Assembly: GCF_000255705.1 (NCBI RefSeq)
Contig: NZ_JH636444.1
Location: 417,304-481,303 of the forward strand
From: Zavarzinella formosa DSM 19928
GTDB lineage: Bacteria > Planctomycetota > Planctomycetia > Gemmatales > Gemmataceae
DNA length: 64,000 bases
Direction: 5' to 3'
A program made the position numbers and the translations under genes. Under the pieces are notes generated by a model. That model was not told where the DNA came from. It made no database searches and worked only from the letters and a program-made list of their open reading frames with translations. Shown here one piece after another: positions 9,094 to 18,288 of this stretch (its first letter is position 1; the number at the start of each line of letters is the position of its first letter).

Positions 9094-9579
9094 ATGCGGA
9101 CGGATTACGGACATTCTTTTTTGAACGGCTCGCAAGAACGCGTTTCTCGCATGACGAACTCTCCGACCGTCCTCGTGATCGACGACGATCCCAACATCCG
9201 AGAATCATTGCAAATGATTCTCAAGGATCAGGGTTATCGGGTGATTGAGGCTTGCAACGGGGAGATGGGAATCGGCAAAGCCGTCGGCGAGCGTCCCAAT
9301 TTGATCATCGTCGACATGATGATGCCGAAAGTGTCGGGATTCCTTGTCATTGAGCGGGTCAAACACCAACACAACCTGCCAATTCCCATTATCATGTTGA
9401 CGGGCAATGAAAGCGATCAACAACGATCTTACGCTGAGTTCCTCGGCGTTGATGCGTATCTGAACAAACCTGTCCGCATCTCTCAATTAATGGAAGCCGT
9501 CGAGCGGTTCTGCCCGATCATCCCCGGTGGGATCTCCGTCGCCGGGCCGGAGCCGCAACATCTTCCAATTTCTTGGTAA
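9094..9579 (+). CDS. Single-domain response regulator (CheY-like receiver)
   Basis: A receiver domain with no output domain. The acidic pair is in VIDDDPN, the phosphoacceptor Asp in IIVDMMMPK, the switch Thr in IMLTG and the conserved Lys in LNKPV, so it should be phosphorylated by a histidine kinase. None is nearby. I place the start at the ATG at 9094 because AAGGAAGG sits 5 bases before it; this adds a 19-residue tail (MRTDYGHSF…) before the ATG at 9151, which has no ribosome binding site but begins just ahead of the domain. The short C-terminal tail is Pro-rich. The stop is 9 bases from the end of the convergent large gene. Confidence 0.85.
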   Translation: MRTDYGHSFLNGSQERVSRMTNSPTVLVIDDDPNIRESLQMILKDQGYRVIEACNGEMGIGKAVGERPNLIIVDMMMPKVSGFLVIERVKHQHNLPIPIIMLTGNESDQQRSYAEFLGVDAYLNKPVRISQLMEAVERFCPIIPGGISVAGPEPQHLPISW

Positions 9580-9588
9580 AACCAATCA

Positions 9589-12500
9589 TCATGGTTTTTC
9601 CTGAATCGTTGAGTACACCGTGCCCTCAATGGGTTTCCCACCAGGGCCGGTGAGCTTGTAGACGATCCGCAATTGCATACAGGGCGCCAGATCGCTCAGG
9701 GTGATGGTCACCGTGCGGCGATCTTCCGAGAGCGTCTTGCCCTTGATTCCCACAAGATCGTGGCCTTCTTTGTTCGGATCGACAAGCGACCAGTCTTTGG
9801 AGCCATACGTGGCGCTCCAGCGGTAGTTCCAGCGTTCCACCACAAAACCCTTGTCGCCGATCAAAGAGGCCGGGTCGATCTCCCGGTCGAACTTCAATTC
9901 GATCTTGTTCTCCGAAGTGGCGAATCCCACCGGCATGTTGAACGGTTTCCCGGTGGCCCGCACTCGTTGCAGGCAACCATCCTTTTCGGCCGCCGTCTGC
10001 CAGCCGTCGAGTCCGACGACATACAATCCGTTATCCTTGAGATTGAAACGCGCCCGAGCCGAACCGGACAAAAACTTCAACCCAAGGTCGGCGGCGGCTG
10101 CCTGAAACTTCGTGCCGTCCCGCAGGATGGCGTAGCCCTTGCAGCGACCATAAGAGAGGTGCAACATCGACCCGCCGAGCGATCCCCATTTTTCATCGGG
10201 AATCCAAGCCTGTCCCCCGGCCGAGTTGTCCGCGATTTTGGGAAGCCACAACAACGGCGGGTCGTATGTCTTCGGCGGTTCCACCCGATGATGCGTCCGC
10301 ATGTCCCCGTAGAAACCGCCTTTCTTGTATAGATCAAGACGGGTGACAGGCATCCAATTCCCTTCTTGATCCGCCCCGGAGACCACGCCGGTCGGCGACA
10401 TTCCCAACCCGATGGGGTGCCGGAACCCGGTGCTGAAGATCTCCATCATCGAACCATCCTTGCTCACTTTCAGCAGACAACCGCCGGTCGGAGTGTGATC
10501 GTCGCCTGTCTTGAAAAAGTAAAAGTTGCCGTCCGGATCGGTCTCCAGACAGGTGTCGTAAGAGTGTTCTCCCCCACCGGTGTGCCAGTCGTTGTTGACG
10601 CAGCGATAAAAACTGGCTTCGCCCATCCCCGTCAGGGCTGTCAACTGGCCGCGTTCCAACACATGAATTGTTCCTTCGACCACCTTTAAGCCAAGGGGTT
10701 GGTAAAGCCCGGTGGCGTAGCGTGTCCAATGAATCGGGCCGGGTTTGCTGAAGTCGCCGCTGGCGATCCAGACATCGCCGTGGGCGGTGCAGATGGCCAC
10801 GGAACCGTCCGGCAGGAAATCCACGCCGGTCACAAAAAACAACGAGTTGTACGGATTCTGGTAGGGGAGGGCGAAGGTGTCAATCACCAGCGGGGCATCA
10901 GCGTCTTTGCCGAATTCAAGCTGGGTGGTGATTTCCTTGGTCCAGCGACGGGGCGGCGGGAGAGTCTTCTCCTTGGTTTCCACTTCTGTTTTGACGGCCG
11001 GTCGGGATTTGACCGCCCGAAGAAAATCCCCCTGTTGTTCGGCCGATCCGGTCCAGTAAACCACTTCGACACCCTGTCTTTTGGCGGTCGGCGGCAGGGC
11101 GGCCGAGACGATTCCCTTCGCATCGATCTCCAGGGTTGCTTCCCCGTGCAAGGTAATCATCCTGGCTTGTGTGCCATCCAGACTGACCACCGCAATGCCG
11201 CTCGGAATATTGATCAATTTCCCGCCGGGAAACTCGGCGACCAGACATTTCAACGCCTCTTGATGTGGTTCGAGCAACAATGTCCGGATGACTGCCGTTC
11301 CTTTGGTGATCGTCTCCGCCCACGGGGTTTCGGTCACCGTCGTTTTGCCGACGGTGTAATGCAGTGAGGTGTGCTGGCCATCAAGGGATAGTCCTTTGAA
11401 TTTGGCCCATTCTTTGGGAATTGGCGCCGTTGTTGGATGAACAGTGGCAAAGTTGCCTTTGTCATCCGCCCAACCGGCCAGCGTGGAGGAGGTGCCGAAG
11501 GTCACCGTTCCCGCCGGGGTGGGTGTGTTCAGCAGACCGAACCGCCGGGAACTGTGATTCAAGAACCCGCCGGACCATGTGGCCGCGAAGCGAAGTTGGT
11601 TCCGGTCGAACAAGTACGAGGTTTCTTGTTTGTCGCCGAGTTTGATGGCCGTTGCCTTGTACACCCGGCCTTTGCCAACGGGGCCGGTGTAATCGATGGT
11701 CGCATTTTGGAAGGGGCCGGTGTCGGTCTTTTGAAAGCGACCGTCCACCCAGTCCTTGTCCGTCTCTCGTTCCCAGGCTTCGCCAGCGACGCTGGCCGGT
11801 GGCGTCCAGTTGGTGTCCGCGCTGATGCCTTCGTTGCCGTCCAGTTTCCAAAGGCTGATCGTATGCTCATCCCGTTCGAGAGCGGCCGCCGGGACAGCCT
11901 TAAATTCCCGGATGATCTTGGAAATCCGAACATCATCAACCAAGCCATCGGAACCCACCCGATGATCCGGGGCGTAGGCTCCGCCGATCAGGAGGGGGCC
12001 ATCGACATTGGCGAGTGATTTGTTTGCCGTCACTTTCTGCTCGGTCACCATCTTGCCATCAGCCCAAAGACGCACCGTCGTGCCGTCGAAAGTCATCGCC
12101 ACATGATGCCATGCGCCGTCGCAAATGTTCACGGATGATTGAATCGCGGAAGCTTGCATTCCCGGCATGAAAACACTCAACACCCCCGTGCCCGAAAACG
12201 TGTAAATCTCCCAATGACGCGCCGATGATTTCGGATCGGAAGATGCAAGCACATTAAAGTTGGTTTTGGAGAAAAGTTTGGCCCAACATTCCACCGAGAA
12301 GGGAGGCTTGCGGTAACGGTCGTCCCCCTCGATGCTGGCGGGGATGGCTCGGGCATCAAGAGCCTTGTCGAATTTCCCCTCGCCAAATTGCAATTGGCGA
12401 ACCACCGGGGTCGGGGTCTTTATCACAGGGATTTCCCGATTGGCCGCCCACGCGCAAGCCCGACGGATCAGGAGGGCCGGGCCTTCGCCGCGAAGGGATT

Positions 12501-13983
12501 CGGCCGAATGGCCCAGCACCGTCTGGAACACGCGGGCTTTGCCGTACTGGTAGACCCACGCCAGCGGTTCGTCTTTCCCGGTGTCGCGAGATTTGGCGGT
12601 GGCCAGCACTTCGACCGGCTCGTCCCCTTGTTGTCGGTAATAGAGTTCGTCGGTTGTCTCGAAATCGGTCATTCCCTCGGTGATCGGATGCTTGCCGACG
12701 ATCTTCACCGGGAATTTGCCGTAGGAATCGTGACCGCTTTTGCCTTTGGTGTGATCCCAAACCCGTCGGACGATCTTGCGATATTCGGGCCAGTCCGATT
12801 CCTTGGCATCGGGCAACGATGAGTGAAAAGCTCCGTTGGCAAAGTGGATCACCGCCAGCCCATGACCCGATTCGAGATACTTCAGCAGGTTCTTTTTCGC
12901 CGCATCGCTTAATCCGGGCCGTTGCCAGTTCACATAGTTTTGGACGATCAACTCGTATCCGCTCAAGTCTTCGCGGGCCAGAAACTCCACGTCATCAATG
13001 ATCCGGCAGCGAAACCGTCCGTCCCGTTCGATGATCGTTTTCAACATCTGGCTCGTTTCCCGCCAGTTATGGAACGGTCCGTCGTGCCCGGTGAGAATCA
13101 ACGCCTGGGCGGGACTGCCGACGGTCACCAGATTGATTTCCCGGTCGCCGATGAATTCACTTCGGACACCATCTTCCGGCACCTCGGCATGGGCCGTCCA
13201 GAGGATCGAATTGAGCAGGAGTTTCCGATACGAATCATTGCGCCAGTTGTCGAAGAAATGCCCGCCGGTGAAACCAACCCCCCGGCCGCCGTTGGCCCGT
13301 TCCAAGGCCCATCCAACGGTCTGTAAACCTTCTTTGCCGATTTCGACATTCAGGATCGGCGTTGCCTTCGGTTCTTTGGGCCGAAACTTGATGTTGTAAT
13401 AAAACTCGTCGAGGATCTCGAAGGGCTTGATGCCCCGCGTGGTGGGATGTTCGCCCGGCGTGGCCTTGGCCATCACGGTTTGAATCTTCGAATACCAGCC
13501 GTTCTTCGCGGGTCCGCTCTGGTAATCGAAATGGCCGCCGACCCAATCAAGAATGGAATCCCCGGCCGAATCGTTCGGCAGAAACGTGGACCAGTGAACG
13601 AGAACCAACCCGCAACCACGATCCATGTGCTTCTTCAGCGTGGCCATCCGGTCCCCGACGAGGAGTGGATGATCCTTTGCGTTCCGGTCTGATCCGCTGC
13701 TCACAAACACAATCGTGTCGGCATCGTCGAGAGTCGCGGGGCGGTCCGGCCATCCTCGCAAGTGGGCCTCGGTGCGGATGTTTTTGACATTGGCAGCCGA
13801 GTCGAGGCAATGCTTGAACAGCCGGACGGTTTTTTCGTATTCATGTGTCCCCGCCGGGTGGCTTCCGTCCATCGGCCCGGCAATGAGGACGATTTTCTTG
13901 GCTTTCACCGGTTCGGCCGCCGGGAGGGAACCGGCGATAAGCAAAAGAAGCAGTGAAAAAAGTGTTCGCATGTGGTTGGCCAT
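9589..13983 (-). CDS. Secreted ThuA-ThuA-LamG-propeller multidomain protein
   Basis: A 1464-residue exported protein with a signal peptide (LFSLLLLLIAGSLPAAEP). Domains in order: a first ThuA-like, glutamine-amidotransferase-fold domain, about residues 29-265 (LIAGPMDGSHPAGTHEYE, FTGGHFFDNW); a second, about 285-510 (LILTGHDGPFHNW, VIHFANGAFHSS); a LamG/concanavalin-like domain, about 535-695; a DUF6797-like region, about 720-880; a six-bladed propeller like L-sorbosone dehydrogenase and other PVC-group membrane-bound dehydrogenases, about 1010-1320; and a beta-rich C-terminal domain. No CXXCH haem motif is present, unlike many relatives. ThuA domains occur with trehalose/glycan use, so a role in polysaccharide turnover outside the cell is plausible but inferred. 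A second ATG lies at 13971. It diverges from speA. Confidence 0.85.
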   Translation of the reverse strand: MANHMRTLFSLLLLLIAGSLPAAEPVKAKKIVLIAGPMDGSHPAGTHEYEKTVRLFKHCLDSAANVKNIRTEAHLRGWPDRPATLDDADTIVFVSSGSDRNAKDHPLLVGDRMATLKKHMDRGCGLVLVHWSTFLPNDSAGDSILDWVGGHFDYQSGPAKNGWYSKIQTVMAKATPGEHPTTRGIKPFEILDEFYYNIKFRPKEPKATPILNVEIGKEGLQTVGWALERANGGRGVGFTGGHFFDNWRNDSYRKLLLNSILWTAHAEVPEDGVRSEFIGDREINLVTVGSPAQALILTGHDGPFHNWRETSQMLKTIIERDGRFRCRIIDDVEFLAREDLSGYELIVQNYVNWQRPGLSDAAKKNLLKYLESGHGLAVIHFANGAFHSSLPDAKESDWPEYRKIVRRVWDHTKGKSGHDSYGKFPVKIVGKHPITEGMTDFETTDELYYRQQGDEPVEVLATAKSRDTGKDEPLAWVYQYGKARVFQTVLGHSAESLRGEGPALLIRRACAWAANREIPVIKTPTPVVRQLQFGEGKFDKALDARAIPASIEGDDRYRKPPFSVECWAKLFSKTNFNVLASSDPKSSARHWEIYTFSGTGVLSVFMPGMQASAIQSSVNICDGAWHHVAMTFDGTTVRLWADGKMVTEQKVTANKSLANVDGPLLIGGAYAPDHRVGSDGLVDDVRISKIIREFKAVPAAALERDEHTISLWKLDGNEGISADTNWTPPASVAGEAWERETDKDWVDGRFQKTDTGPFQNATIDYTGPVGKGRVYKATAIKLGDKQETSYLFDRNQLRFAATWSGGFLNHSSRRFGLLNTPTPAGTVTFGTSSTLAGWADDKGNFATVHPTTAPIPKEWAKFKGLSLDGQHTSLHYTVGKTTVTETPWAETITKGTAVIRTLLLEPHQEALKCLVAEFPGGKLINIPSGIAVVSLDGTQARMITLHGEATLEIDAKGIVSAALPPTAKRQGVEVVYWTGSAEQQGDFLRAVKSRPAVKTEVETKEKTLPPPRRWTKEITTQLEFGKDADAPLVIDTFALPYQNPYNSLFFVTGVDFLPDGSVAICTAHGDVWIASGDFSKPGPIHWTRYATGLYQPLGLKVVEGTIHVLERGQLTALTGMGEASFYRCVNNDWHTGGGEHSYDTCLETDPDGNFYFFKTGDDHTPTGGCLLKVSKDGSMMEIFSTGFRHPIGLGMSPTGVVSGADQEGNWMPVTRLDLYKKGGFYGDMRTHHRVEPPKTYDPPLLWLPKIADNSAGGQAWIPDEKWGSLGGSMLHLSYGRCKGYAILRDGTKFQAAAADLGLKFLSGSARARFNLKDNGLYVVGLDGWQTAAEKDGCLQRVRATGKPFNMPVGFATSENKIELKFDREIDPASLIGDKGFVVERWNYRWSATYGSKDWSLVDPNKEGHDLVGIKGKTLSEDRRTVTITLSDLAPCMQLRIVYKLTGPGGKPIEGTVYSTIQEKP

Positions 13984-14141
13984 GTTCGGAAGGCGATGGA
14001 GTAGCGCATCGTATGACGGGAAGTAAAATCACGCCAGCTAAATCACATGACGGAAAACACGATTGGTTATTCGATGTGAAGAACCGATGAGTGGATATTT
14101 CGAGAATTCCAAGAATTTCCGAACGGTTCGGGCAGGTTGGA

Positions 14142-14170
14142 TTGAACGGGGGGAAGTGCGAAAATATGAT
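14142..14170 (+). promoter_or_regulatory. Sigma-70-type promoter for speA
   Basis: TTGAAC at 14142-14147 and TATGAT at 14165-14170, separated by exactly 17 bases. The -10 matches the consensus at five of six positions and the -35 at four of six. It lies about 78 bases before the speA start and points towards it. Confidence 0.6.
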
Positions 14171-14247
14171 AGGGCAATTCTCCGTACCCCGCTTGTTCGT
14201 TCGGACTCGACGAACCGTCACCATTGCATGGCCCGAGGATTCCTTTG

Positions 14248-16188
14248 ATGGGTAAAACTGTGGACCGCTCCCCAACCGACTCGGAATCGTCCCGTCAATG
14301 GAAAATCGCCGATTCGCTTGAGACTTACGGAGTCAAGCATTGGGGAAAGGGATATTTCGGGATCAACAAACAGGGACACGTCACCGTTCACCCGAACAAG
14401 AAACAGGACGAGTCCATCGACCTGAAGTTGTTGATTGACGAACTCAAGGAGCAGGATTTCAACGTCCCCATCCTCCTGCGGTTCGCGGATATCCTGCGAC
14501 ACCGCGTCTCCGAGATCGCCGGGGCCTTCAAACAGGCCATCACGGACGCGGAATACCAAGGGTCTTACAGTTGCGTATATCCGATCAAGGTGAACCAGCA
14601 ACGCCACGTGGTCGAGGAATTTCTGGACTTTGGCCGCCCATTCAACTTCGGGCTGGAGGCGGGCAGCAAGCCGGAACTGCTGGCCGTGCTGGCCATCACC
14701 GACGGCGGCGAGACGCCGATCATCTGCAATGGTTTCAAGGACGATGAATTCATCAAAATGGTGATGCTGGCCAAGAAGATTGGCAAAAACATCATCCCTG
14801 TCGTCGAGAAATTAAGCGAACTCGAACTCATTGTGAAGCACGCCGAGGAACTGGATGTCCGGCCGGTGATTGGCGTGCGGGTGAAACTCGCCTCCCGGGG
14901 TTCAGGGCGCTGGCGATCCAGCGCGGGCTATCGTTCCAAGTTCGGCCTGACGCTGACGGAAGTGCTGGAAGTCCTTGACTATCTTAAAGCCCGCGGGATG
15001 GAGGATTGCCTCCAACTCACGCACTTCCACTTGGGCAGCCAGATCACCAATATCCGCAAGGTGAAGGACGCTCTCACCGAGGCGGCCCGCGTTTACACCG
15101 AGCTATACAAAGCCGGGGCCGGTCTGCGGTTCTTGGATGTCGGCGGCGGCTTGGGTATCGATTATGATGGCTCGCAGACCGATTTTGAATCGAGCGTTAA
15201 CTACACGCTACAGGAATACGCCAACGACGTGATCTTCCGAGTGAAGGCCGTCTGCGACGAAACCGGCGTTCCCCATCCGACCATCATCAGTGAATCCGGC
15301 CGGGCCGTCGTGGCCTATCACAGCGTGCTGGTGTTCGATGTGCTGGGCACGTCCAATTTCGACAAGTGTGTGGCCCCGGATGAAATCCCCGAAGATTCGC
15401 CGCAACCGATCCGCGACTTGTTCACGATCCACAAAGAGATGAACAAGCGGAACTTCTTGGAAAGCTATCACGACTCAACGCAGGCGATTGAAGAAACGCT
15501 CAACCTGTTCAATCTCGGCTATATGGCCATCGAGCAACGCGCGCTGGCCGAGCGATTGTTCTGGGCGGTGGGTCGAAAGATTCAGCGGTTGTTCAAGGAA
15601 CTGGACTACGTTCCCGAAGAGTTGACCAACCTCGAAACGATGCTCTCGGACACGTATTTCTGCAATTTCTCCGTGTTTCAGTCGATGCCAGACTCTTGGG
15701 CGATCAAGCAACTGTTTCCGATGATGCCGATCCACCGGCTTGGCGAAGCCCCCACCCGCCGGGCCGTCCTGGGCGACATTACTTGCGATTCGGACGGCAA
15801 GATTGATCAGTTCATCGACCGACGAGATGTTCGCGGCACGCTTGAGTTGCATCCTCACATCATTGGCGAACCGTATTATCTGGCGGGATTCCTCGTCGGG
15901 GCGTACCAAGAAATCCTCGGTGACCTCCACAACCTGTTCGGCGACACGAACGCTGTTCATATCAACCTAAGCGATGACGGCGGTTACCGGATCGACGACT
16001 TCATTCCCGGCGACCGTGTGAGCGAAGTGCTGAGCTTCGTGCAGTTCTCGTCTGAAAAACTGGTCGAACGGATGCGTAAAGACGTGGACAAAGCCGTTCG
16101 CTCGGGAAGAATCAACTCCCGCGAAGCCCGGCAATTCCTGCGGTTTTACGAAGAGGGAATGGACGGATACACGTATTTGGAAGAGTGA
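14248..16188 (+). CDS. speA: Biosynthetic arginine decarboxylase
   Basis: PLP-dependent arginine decarboxylase making agmatine, the first step of polyamine synthesis. At 646 residues it matches the fold III SpeA family. The PLP Lys is in YPIKVNQQRHVVEEF, the glycine-rich phosphate loop in DVGGGLGIDYDG, and the HFHLGSQ segment of the barrel is present. I use the ATG at 14248 with GAGGA about 9 bases upstream; the frame continues to a TTG at 14224. A good promoter is visible upstream. The gene ends at a large inverted repeat shared with the convergent accC. No agmatinase or agmatine deiminase is in the window. Confidence 0.95.
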   Translation: MGKTVDRSPTDSESSRQWKIADSLETYGVKHWGKGYFGINKQGHVTVHPNKKQDESIDLKLLIDELKEQDFNVPILLRFADILRHRVSEIAGAFKQAITDAEYQGSYSCVYPIKVNQQRHVVEEFLDFGRPFNFGLEAGSKPELLAVLAITDGGETPIICNGFKDDEFIKMVMLAKKIGKNIIPVVEKLSELELIVKHAEELDVRPVIGVRVKLASRGSGRWRSSAGYRSKFGLTLTEVLEVLDYLKARGMEDCLQLTHFHLGSQITNIRKVKDALTEAARVYTELYKAGAGLRFLDVGGGLGIDYDGSQTDFESSVNYTLQEYANDVIFRVKAVCDETGVPHPTIISESGRAVVAYHSVLVFDVLGTSNFDKCVAPDEIPEDSPQPIRDLFTIHKEMNKRNFLESYHDSTQAIEETLNLFNLGYMAIEQRALAERLFWAVGRKIQRLFKELDYVPEELTNLETMLSDTYFCNFSVFQSMPDSWAIKQLFPMMPIHRLGEAPTRRAVLGDITCDSDGKIDQFIDRRDVRGTLELHPHIIGEPYYLAGFLVGAYQEILGDLHNLFGDTNAVHINLSDDGGYRIDDFIPGDRVSEVLSFVQFSSEKLVERMRKDVDKAVRSGRINSREARQFLRFYEEGMDGYTYLEE

Positions 16189-16199
16189 CTTTAAAAGCG

Positions 16200-16310
16200 A
16201 AGAGTTCACGCAAAGATCGCCAAGGGCCGCTGAATAAAGTTGGATGACTCTGAAATCAGAGGATCATTGCCTTTATTCAGCGGCCCTTGGCGATCTTTGC
16301 GTGAACTCTT
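16200..16310. repeat. 40-bp perfect inverted repeat between speA and accC
   Basis: The left arm (16200-16239) and right arm (16271-16310) are exact reverse complements over 40 bases. The 31-base loop contains a second small hairpin, CTCTGA-AA-TCAGAG (16248-16261). Flanking bases match partly as well (AAGCG before, CTTGCTT after), so the structure takes up nearly all of the 130-base gap between the two convergent genes. The arm includes ACGCAAAGAT…CAAGG, similar in style to TTTGCGTGA-type intergenic repeats. It could end transcription from both sides or be a small mobile repeat. Confidence 0.9.
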
Positions 16311-16318
16311 CTTGCTTC

Positions 16319-17683
16319 TTACTTCGGCGATTCATTTCCGGGGCTGTAAAAGACCCGCTCAATGAACGTGGTATCGACGACACCATCAACGAAAGCGGCG
16401 GTGTTAAAGATTCGCTTGTGAATCGGGATCGTGGTTTTGATCCCTTCCACCACAAACTCATTCAACGCCCGACGCATCACACGGATGGATTCTTCCCGCG
16501 TGGGCTGATGCACCAACAACTTTGCCACCAATGAATCGTAATTTGGTGGCACAACATAACCCGTGCGGGCGTGAGTATCCACACGGACGCCGGGACCGCC
16601 GGGGGAGTACCATTGCGTGATCCGGCCGGGGGAGGGTTGGAAGTTGGCTTCCGGGTCTTCCGCGTTGATGCGGACCTCGATGGCGCTTCCCTTTTGCACG
16701 ATGTCCGACTGACGATACTTCAGCTTTTCACCGGCGGCGATGCGGATTTGCTCGCGGACCAAGTCCACGCCGGTCACCAATTCGGTGACCGGGTGTTCCA
16801 CCTGAATGCGGGAATTCACTTCAATGAAGTAGAAGTTGTTCTGCTTGTCGAGCAAGAATTCGCACGTTCCGGCGCTGTAATATCCGGCCGTTTTGGCAAG
16901 CCGGACGGCCGATTTGCAAATCTCATCCCGGACTTTGGGTGGAAGATTCGGGGCCGGTGATTCCTCCACGAGCTTTTGATGGCGGCGTTGGAGTGAACAA
17001 TCCCGTTCGTACAGGTGAATCACGTTTCCGTGCTGGTCGCCCAACAATTGAACTTCGATGTGGCGGGGTTGTTCGAGATATTTCTCGATAAACACGCTGC
17101 CATCTTTGAAGGCCGCCTCGGCTTCTTGCTTCGCCGAAACGTATCCGGTGAGAAGGCTCGCGTCGTCACGGGCTACCCGCATCCCGCGCCCGCCGCCGCC
17201 GGCCGCTGCTTTGATGAGCACCGGGTAACCGTATTGCCGGGCCACCTTGAGAGCTTCCTCTTCGGAAGTAATCAACCCTTCAGAACCCGGCACCAGAGGA
17301 ACCTTCGCGGCTCGGGCGATGATCTTTGCTTCGTTCTTGTTGCCGAGTTTCCGCATGGCCTCGTGGGGCGGCCCGATAAACTCGATCCGGCTTTCCCGGC
17401 ATTGCTCGGCGAAAGACGAATTTTCAGAAAGAAATCCGTAGCCGGGGTGAATCGCGTCGGCTCCGGTCTTCTCGGCGGCGGCGATGATGCGGGGGATCTT
17501 CAGGTAACTATCCGCCGCCGGGCCGGTGCCGATGCACACCGCTTGATCGGCGAGAGAGAGCCAGGGAGCGCCTTTGTCGGCCGTGGAATAAACGCACACC
17601 ACGCCGATGTTCATATCCCGGCAGGCGCGGATCACCCGCAGGGCGATCTCACCACGATTGGCAACCAGAACCCGTTGAAACAT
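16319..17683 (-). CDS. accC: Biotin carboxylase subunit of acetyl-CoA carboxylase
   Basis: ATP-grasp enzyme that carboxylates biotin on AccB during the first step of fatty-acid synthesis. At 454 residues it is normal length. The glycine-rich ATP loop ([14 protein letters not shown]), the metal-binding Glu/Asn segment [20 protein letters not shown] and the biotin-binding EHPVTE are intact. It starts with ATG at 17683, 55 bases after the accB stop, in the order M24 peptidase-accB-accC, a common arrangement. The other subunits (AccA, AccD) are not in the window. Confidence 0.97.
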   Translation of the reverse strand: MFQRVLVANRGEIALRVIRACRDMNIGVVCVYSTADKGAPWLSLADQAVCIGTGPAADSYLKIPRIIAAAEKTGADAIHPGYGFLSENSSFAEQCRESRIEFIGPPHEAMRKLGNKNEAKIIARAAKVPLVPGSEGLITSEEEALKVARQYGYPVLIKAAAGGGGRGMRVARDDASLLTGYVSAKQEAEAAFKDGSVFIEKYLEQPRHIEVQLLGDQHGNVIHLYERDCSLQRRHQKLVEESPAPNLPPKVRDEICKSAVRLAKTAGYYSAGTCEFLLDKQNNFYFIEVNSRIQVEHPVTELVTGVDLVREQIRIAAGEKLKYRQSDIVQKGSAIEVRINAEDPEANFQPSPGRITQWYSPGGPGVRVDTHARTGYVVPPNYDSLVAKLLVHQPTREESIRVMRRALNEFVVEGIKTTIPIHKRIFNTAAFVDGVVDTTFIERVFYSPGNESPK

Positions 17684-17738
17684 GATGGATTCGCGTCAGA
17701 CTAGAGGGAAAATTGGAATACGAACGGGCGCGGGGCGA

Positions 17739-18236
17739 TCATCCGTTCGGATCGACCCGGAATAGCACCTGATCAAACTCGACAAACTGCGAGTTTTGAA
17801 CGCATACTTCGACGACTTTTCCGGAGATTTTGGCCGTGATGTCGTTGAAGATCTTCATCGCTTCGACTTTGCAAACGACCGTGTCCGGCGAGACTTTGCT
17901 GCCGACCTTAACGAAATCGTCCTTGTCCGGGGCTGGCTTGGCATAAAAGGTGCCGACCAGTTCGCTCTTAATTTCAATGTATTTCTTGTCGGCTTTGGCC
18001 GGTTCGGCGGCCGCGGCTGGCACTGCCGGCGCGACGGCCAAGGGAGCCGCCATCATGGCCGGTTGCGCCGGCAGGCTGGCGCCGGGAACAATTCGCGGGC
18101 CTTTGCGAAGACGAATCCGTTGGTCGCCATCGTTGAGGTCGATTTCACTCAACCCGAATTTGTCCATCAACGAGATGATCTCGCGGACCGTGTCCACGTG
18201 AAACGGACTCGGCGTCCCCTTGTGTTCGTCGGCCAC
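17739..18236 (-). CDS. accB: Biotin carboxyl carrier protein of acetyl-CoA carboxylase
   Basis: A 165-residue carrier. The N-terminal helical region (about residues 1-50) is followed by an Ala/Pro-rich linker (about 50-85) and a C-terminal biotinyl domain. The biotinylated Lys is in EAMKIFND, where most family members have EAMKMMN. The thumb region is present (VGTFYAKPAPD). The start is a GTG at 18236, supported by GGAGGA 8 bases away. It is followed by accC and preceded by an M24 peptidase gene, with a small hairpin in the gap. Confidence 0.95.
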   Translation of the reverse strand: MADEHKGTPSPFHVDTVREIISLMDKFGLSEIDLNDGDQRIRLRKGPRIVPGASLPAQPAMMAAPLAVAPAVPAAAAEPAKADKKYIEIKSELVGTFYAKPAPDKDDFVKVGSKVSPDTVVCKVEAMKIFNDITAKISGKVVEVCVQNSQFVEFDQVLFRVDPNG

Positions 18237-18254
18237 TCGTCGTCCTCCGCCAAT

Positions 18255-18273
18255 CGGGCCAGTCTTTGGCCCG
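18255..18273 (-). other. Intercistronic hairpin before accB
   Basis: CGGGCCA (18255-18261) and TGGCCCG (18267-18273) form a 7-bp GC-rich stem with a 5-base loop, between the peptidase stop and the accB ribosome binding site. No U-run follows on the minus strand, so it is more likely a processing or stability hairpin than a full terminator. Confidence 0.4.
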
Positions 18274-18288
18274 AATAGTTTTTGCTCG

